From: Pantoea sp. RIT-PI-b
GTDB lineage: Bacteria > Pseudomonadota > Gammaproteobacteria > Enterobacterales > Enterobacteriaceae
Assembly (NCBI RefSeq): GCF_001187905.1
Contig: NZ_LGIS01000014.1
Span: forward strand, 496,001-560,000
Length of the DNA: 64,000 nucleotides
Direction of reading: 5' to 3'
Shown here: positions 60,997 to 64,000 of the stretch, piece after piece
Position numbering within the stretch: the stretch's first letter is position 1
Layout of the letters: each line of letters begins with the position of its first letter
The notes under the pieces: generated by a model
The model's database searches: none
Told to the model about the DNA's origin: nothing
Seen by the model: the letters and a program-made list of their open reading frames with translations, nothing else
Program-made: the position numbers and the translations under genes

Positions 60997-63187
60997 GCAG
61001 CAAATGATTTTTGAAATCGATGGTAATGTTACTGGCTTACGCCGTGCACTTTCACAAGGGGCAAATTCTCTTCAAACATTTGGACAACAATCTGATGATC
61101 TATTTGGTGGATTTACTACTCAATTTGCAGAGATGGCAGATCGCTTCAAGGGATTCAATACTGGTATTCTTGGTGTAGCAGGTGCTGCTGGTCTATTGGC
61201 TGGCGGTATCTATACTGCAATTGATTCAAGTAATGAATTCGTCAAAACATACAATGAAGTATCTAAAGCCAGTGGGTTAACAGTTACTGAACTTCAACAG
61301 TTACAGAAAACATTTAATGGCTTAGGTCTAGATGTTGAAAAGTTTGGGGATATCAACAGAGACGTACTTGATCACTTAGGCGATGCTTTTCGTGATGGAA
61401 GTGGCCCAGCAGAAGATCTAAAAACCTATGGTGTTAATCTTCAGGATTTGAATAAGTACCTAAACCAGACTGACGGCGGCATTAAATCTCTTGCTACTGC
61501 ATTCTATACAATGCAAAAGGCAGGTAAGAACAATGCAGAAATCACAAATGCCCTTGAAACACTGGCTAGTGATGGCAGTAAGTTAATCAGCACTTTCCAG
61601 AAGTACAATGACGTTGCCGATTTGATGAATGGCATTCACTCACAGACCGCAGTACTGACAGATGAGAACGCACAGAAGTTTGCCGATTGGGATGCAAAGG
61701 TAACGAACCTAAGTACTACATTTCAGTTATGGAAGGCTAACGCACTTGCACCGACACTTGATGATATTCAAACCTTATTCGATGTTATGAACAAGGATTG
61801 GTCAAAGACTGATTTCATGCAAATGTTCCGTAACTTCTACTACGGTGGTGATAATGCAATTGCGAAGGTACTAAGACAGATTGACGGAGTAGATCCGGCA
61901 GGGATATTTGGTACTAAAGAATGGAATGAAAAGCACAAGGACGACAAGCCCAAAACCGATACAGAAAAACCTGCACCTACTGGCGGTTATATCAATCAGG
62001 CAAAGGTAGATGCAGCAGCTAAGGCCGCAGCCGCGAAAGCAGAAGCAATAGCTAAACAGGAAGCAGCGAAGCGAGTACAGGCACAGAAGAACTTAGAGCA
62101 AGTAATCAGCCAAATTGGACTATCTGAAGGTGATATCCGTATTAAAACCTTCAATCGTCAACAGGATGAAGTAGTACAAAAGATTAAGGACTCAGCTAAA
62201 ACTCTGAAGCTTACAGAATCTCAAACTACCTCATACCTATCCCAAGCCTACGATTCACGTACTAAACAGTTCAAGGCAATGATTGACGATATGATTGGGT
62301 ACTCAGATCCTAACAAGGGACTGAAACAGCTATCAGACAACATTGCAGCAGTTGGTACTAATATGACTAACTCACAGGCTCAGATGCTGTTACAGCAACA
62401 GAACCAGCGTGTAGGGCTACAGGTACAAGGTACTGATGACAGTAATCCATTCGATAACAGTGAAGTACTGAAACAGAAGCAGACTGACTTACAGAATGAA
62501 ATGCAGTTAGAACTCACGATGAATGAACAACTGAACAGTAAGTTGGGTACTTCACATGAGGAATACCTGAAGCGTAAGCAGGCTATCACCAACAAGTACA
62601 ATCAGAAATCATTGGCTATTGAAGCAGAAAATACTCAATCGCAGATGCAATTGCTAAGTGATTCTGCTGGCAGCCTCGGTACTATCATGGCGGGTGCACT
62701 TGGTGAAGGTAGCAAAGCGGCACAAGCAGCGTTTGCAGTACAAAAGGGTATCACCATAGCGAACACCATAATGAAGATTCAGGAAGCACTGGCAACAGCA
62801 CTTGCTACGCCATTCCCGATGAACATTGCAAATTATGCCCAAATACTTTCAATGGGTGCATCAATCATCACTACTGCAAAGGGTGCAAGTGGTCAGGCCC
62901 ACAGCGGTATTGATTCAGTACCAACAATGGGCGGTAAGGATGAAAGTACCTGGATCTTGCAAGCAGGTGAACGAGTACTTAGTAAGAACAATAACCGTGA
63001 TCTTACTAACTTCCTAAGCAATCAGAATGCAAACGGTAATGGTGGTAGTTCATCACCAGTTATCAATGCACCATTGATTGTTCAAGGGGCACCAAACATG
63101 AGTGATGCCCAAATGAATGCAATGCTACAGAAACACCAGAATTCAGTACTTCAATCAGTTCGTGCAGCACAAAAAAGAAATACATAA
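60983..63187 (+). CDS. Tape measure protein
   Basis: 734 aa, long helical protein that sets tail length; at the usual about 0.15 nm per residue it implies a tail near 110 nm. Hydrophobic segments near residues 55-80 (GILGVAGAAGLLAGGIYTA) and 560-635 may help DNA entry. Alanine/lysine coiled coils at about 338-370. Ends with a glycine/asparagine-rich part. The length and the preceding frameshift pair make the call firm. Confidence 0.92.
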   Translation: MAKNKQQMIFEIDGNVTGLRRALSQGANSLQTFGQQSDDLFGGFTTQFAEMADRFKGFNTGILGVAGAAGLLAGGIYTAIDSSNEFVKTYNEVSKASGLTVTELQQLQKTFNGLGLDVEKFGDINRDVLDHLGDAFRDGSGPAEDLKTYGVNLQDLNKYLNQTDGGIKSLATAFYTMQKAGKNNAEITNALETLASDGSKLISTFQKYNDVADLMNGIHSQTAVLTDENAQKFADWDAKVTNLSTTFQLWKANALAPTLDDIQTLFDVMNKDWSKTDFMQMFRNFYYGGDNAIAKVLRQIDGVDPAGIFGTKEWNEKHKDDKPKTDTEKPAPTGGYINQAKVDAAAKAAAAKAEAIAKQEAAKRVQAQKNLEQVISQIGLSEGDIRIKTFNRQQDEVVQKIKDSAKTLKLTESQTTSYLSQAYDSRTKQFKAMIDDMIGYSDPNKGLKQLSDNIAAVGTNMTNSQAQMLLQQQNQRVGLQVQGTDDSNPFDNSEVLKQKQTDLQNEMQLELTMNEQLNSKLGTSHEEYLKRKQAITNKYNQKSLAIEAENTQSQMQLLSDSAGSLGTIMAGALGEGSKAAQAAFAVQKGITIANTIMKIQEALATALATPFPMNIANYAQILSMGASIITTAKGASGQAHSGIDSVPTMGGKDESTWILQAGERVLSKNNNRDLTNFLSNQNANGNGGSSSPVINAPLIVQGAPNMSDAQMNAMLQKHQNSVLQSVRAAQKRNT

Positions 63188-63213
63188 AGCCCAAATTAGG
63201 GCTTTAAATTTTT
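63186..63213 (+). terminator. Terminator after the tape measure gene
   Basis: AAAGCCC-AAATTA-GGGCTTT stem followed by AAATTTTT. Tail transcription must read through or restart for the next tail gene. Confidence 0.75.
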
Positions 63214-63856
63214 AAGGTGTAGGTGGTGTAGGTGGTGTAGGTGGTGTAGGTGGTGTAGGTGGTGTAGGTGGTGTTAACGCTTGAATTATAGCTATTGTCT
63301 TGTGTGCTTTTCGTAACGATCTATACCCAACGCAAAGTATCAATATTACGGAAGCAATTTCTGCCGCAAAGACGTAGTTTGTGAAATAATCTATAGCTAC
63401 TGTGTTGCCGGTTATGTTTATGAACTGATGCGTGTTTATCCAGAATATAAACGCAATGCAGGCTACTAAAATAAGTATCGGAAATAAAATAGTATCACTG
63501 GTCTTGGGTTTTGATACGGCGTAAGTGGTATGATCAAAGTATCTGCTTAGATTGCTATACCAGTAAATTTTATGCTTATTATCTTCCAAGTGCTTTAGGA
63601 AGTCTTTTATTTGAGTTTCATCTTCGAACTTAAAGCCATTAACAAAATTGAATTTATCAGTGTCGTGTTGCTTCTTGGAAAAGTCATTTATTTCAGTGTT
63701 GTAATAATCTTTTTCGCCATAAAATAAAGACCATAATTTATTGAATAATATTGAAAGAGATGAGCTTTTCCAAATAAACATGGCCGTAAGGAAAATTACA
63801 CCAGTAGGAATGATCAATGTTATTAAAGTTGCAAAATTACTTGTAATGAAATCCAT
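63212..63856 (-). CDS. Membrane protein with (PPT)n tail, inserted in the tail operon
   Basis: 214 aa on the opposite strand to the tail genes. Three membrane spans: about residues 10-30 (LITLIIPTGVIFLTAMFIW), 124-142 (LFPILILVACIAFIFW) and 162-183 (VFAAEIASVILILCV). The C-terminus is a run of Pro-Pro-Thr repeats coded by a 9-bp tandem repeat. Placement as a reversed single gene inside a morphogenesis operon is typical of a moron expressed in the lysogen, possibly for superinfection exclusion. No family recognised. Confidence 0.65.
   Translation of the reverse strand: MDFITSNFATLITLIIPTGVIFLTAMFIWKSSSLSILFNKLWSLFYGEKDYYNTEINDFSKKQHDTDKFNFVNGFKFEDETQIKDFLKHLEDNKHKIYWYSNLSRYFDHTTYAVSKPKTSDTILFPILILVACIAFIFWINTHQFINITGNTVAIDYFTNYVFAAEIASVILILCVGYRSLRKAHKTIAIIQALTPPTPPTPPTPPTPPTPPTP
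63216..63274. repeat. 9-bp tandem repeat (GGTGTAGGT), six full copies
   Basis: Six exact copies plus a partial one from 63216. Encodes the PPT repeats at the end of the membrane protein on the minus strand. Unit number is likely to vary by replication slippage without frame loss. Confidence 0.95.
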
Positions 63857-63909
63857 TATAAAATTGTCCGTAATAAATATAAAAGATAAGATAAATGAGG
63901 GCTGTCATA

Positions 63910-64000
63910 GTGGCACTATTTTCAAAAAACATCAAGATTGGTGACTTTCAATTGTCATCACAGGAACCACGCTACAGTAACCGTAGTTGGACGGGTTCAC
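63910..64000 (+). CDS. Minor tail protein, N-terminal fragment
   Basis: GTG start at 63910, with GAGG 9 nt upstream; runs off the right edge after about 30 residues (ALFSKNIKIGDFQLSSQEP, then YSNRSWTGS). First tail gene after the tape measure, so a minor tail/tail-tip protein is expected; the fragment is too short to name a family. Confidence 0.5.
   Translation, partial: MALFSKNIKIGDFQLSSQEPRYSNRSWTGS

Noticed and set aside
63216..63274. Possible CRISPR array
   Set aside because: The repeats are 9 bp, contiguous and without spacers; they encode PPT repeats in a membrane protein.

Overview
The window joins about 39 kb of conserved enterobacterial core chromosome to the left 25 kb of a lambdoid-type prophage. 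The chromosomal part (1 to about 38,970) is GC-rich and carries the classic order hemL, erpA, btuF, mtnN, dgt, degP, cdaR, yaeH, dapD, glnD, map, rpsB, tsf, pyrH, frr, ispC, uppS, cdsA, rseP, bamA, skp, lpxD, fabZ, lpxA, lpxB, rnhB, dnaE, accA, ldcC, gloA2, tilS, rof. Protein identities to the Escherichia coli orthologues as I remember them are high. Local departures (a small secreted protein in place of yadS, an alginate-lyase-like gene after cdaR, a cytochrome c between tilS and rof) and the intergenic repeats suggest Erwiniaceae (Pantoea/Erwinia type). This is inference; there is no 16S in the window.

Chromosome, region by region. 1-4.7 kb: haem and Fe-S assembly (hemL, erpA), B12 and methylthioadenosine salvage (btuF, mtnN), dGTP hydrolysis (dgt). 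4.8-8.9 kb: periplasmic protease DegP with a sigma-E-type promoter, then cdaR coupled to a polysaccharide-lyase-like gene. 8.9-14.1 kb, all on the minus strand: yaeH, dapD, glnD, map. 14.2-34 kb, all on the plus strand: translation factors (rpsB, tsf, pyrH, frr), isoprenoid and phospholipid synthesis (ispC, uppS, cdsA), the envelope-biogenesis block (rseP, bamA, skp, lpxD, fabZ, lpxA, lpxB), then rnhB, dnaE and accA. 34-39 kb: ldcC, gloA2, tilS, a cytochrome c and rof.

Immediately upstream of rof the sequence turns AT-rich and stays so to the window end. This is a siphovirus-type prophage. From left to right it has: a gene-poor left end with small proteins (37-aa membrane peptide, ribbon-helix-helix protein) and a NUMOD4/HNH endonuclease; an unknown protein followed by three 20-bp-spaced direct repeats and a 1 kb gene-free, repeat-rich stretch that could be a replication origin or control region; an accessory zone (41.8-50.05 kb), largely on the minus strand, with an HNH-like nuclease plus membrane protein pair, two lipoproteins, a degenerate EAL-domain protein, a three-gene dual-OB/DUF488/DUF4326 operon and a PD-(D/E)XK-like protein; then the plus-strand morphogenesis operon terS, terL (GpA type), connector, portal, protease-capsid fusion, head-tail joining, tail terminator, a fibre fused to a tail-tube domain, major tail protein, G/GT tail chaperones with a -1 frameshift, tape measure, an inverted membrane-protein gene, and the start of a minor tail gene. 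No integrase, repressor, lysis gene or tRNA is visible, so the right part of the prophage must lie beyond 64,000.

The most interesting items are the dual-OB/DUF488/DUF4326 cassette placed just before the terminase, the tail-tube/fibre fusion, the iteron region, the degenerate EAL protein, and a strong excess of the word AGTAC in the phage backbone that appears to drop in the accessory cassette.
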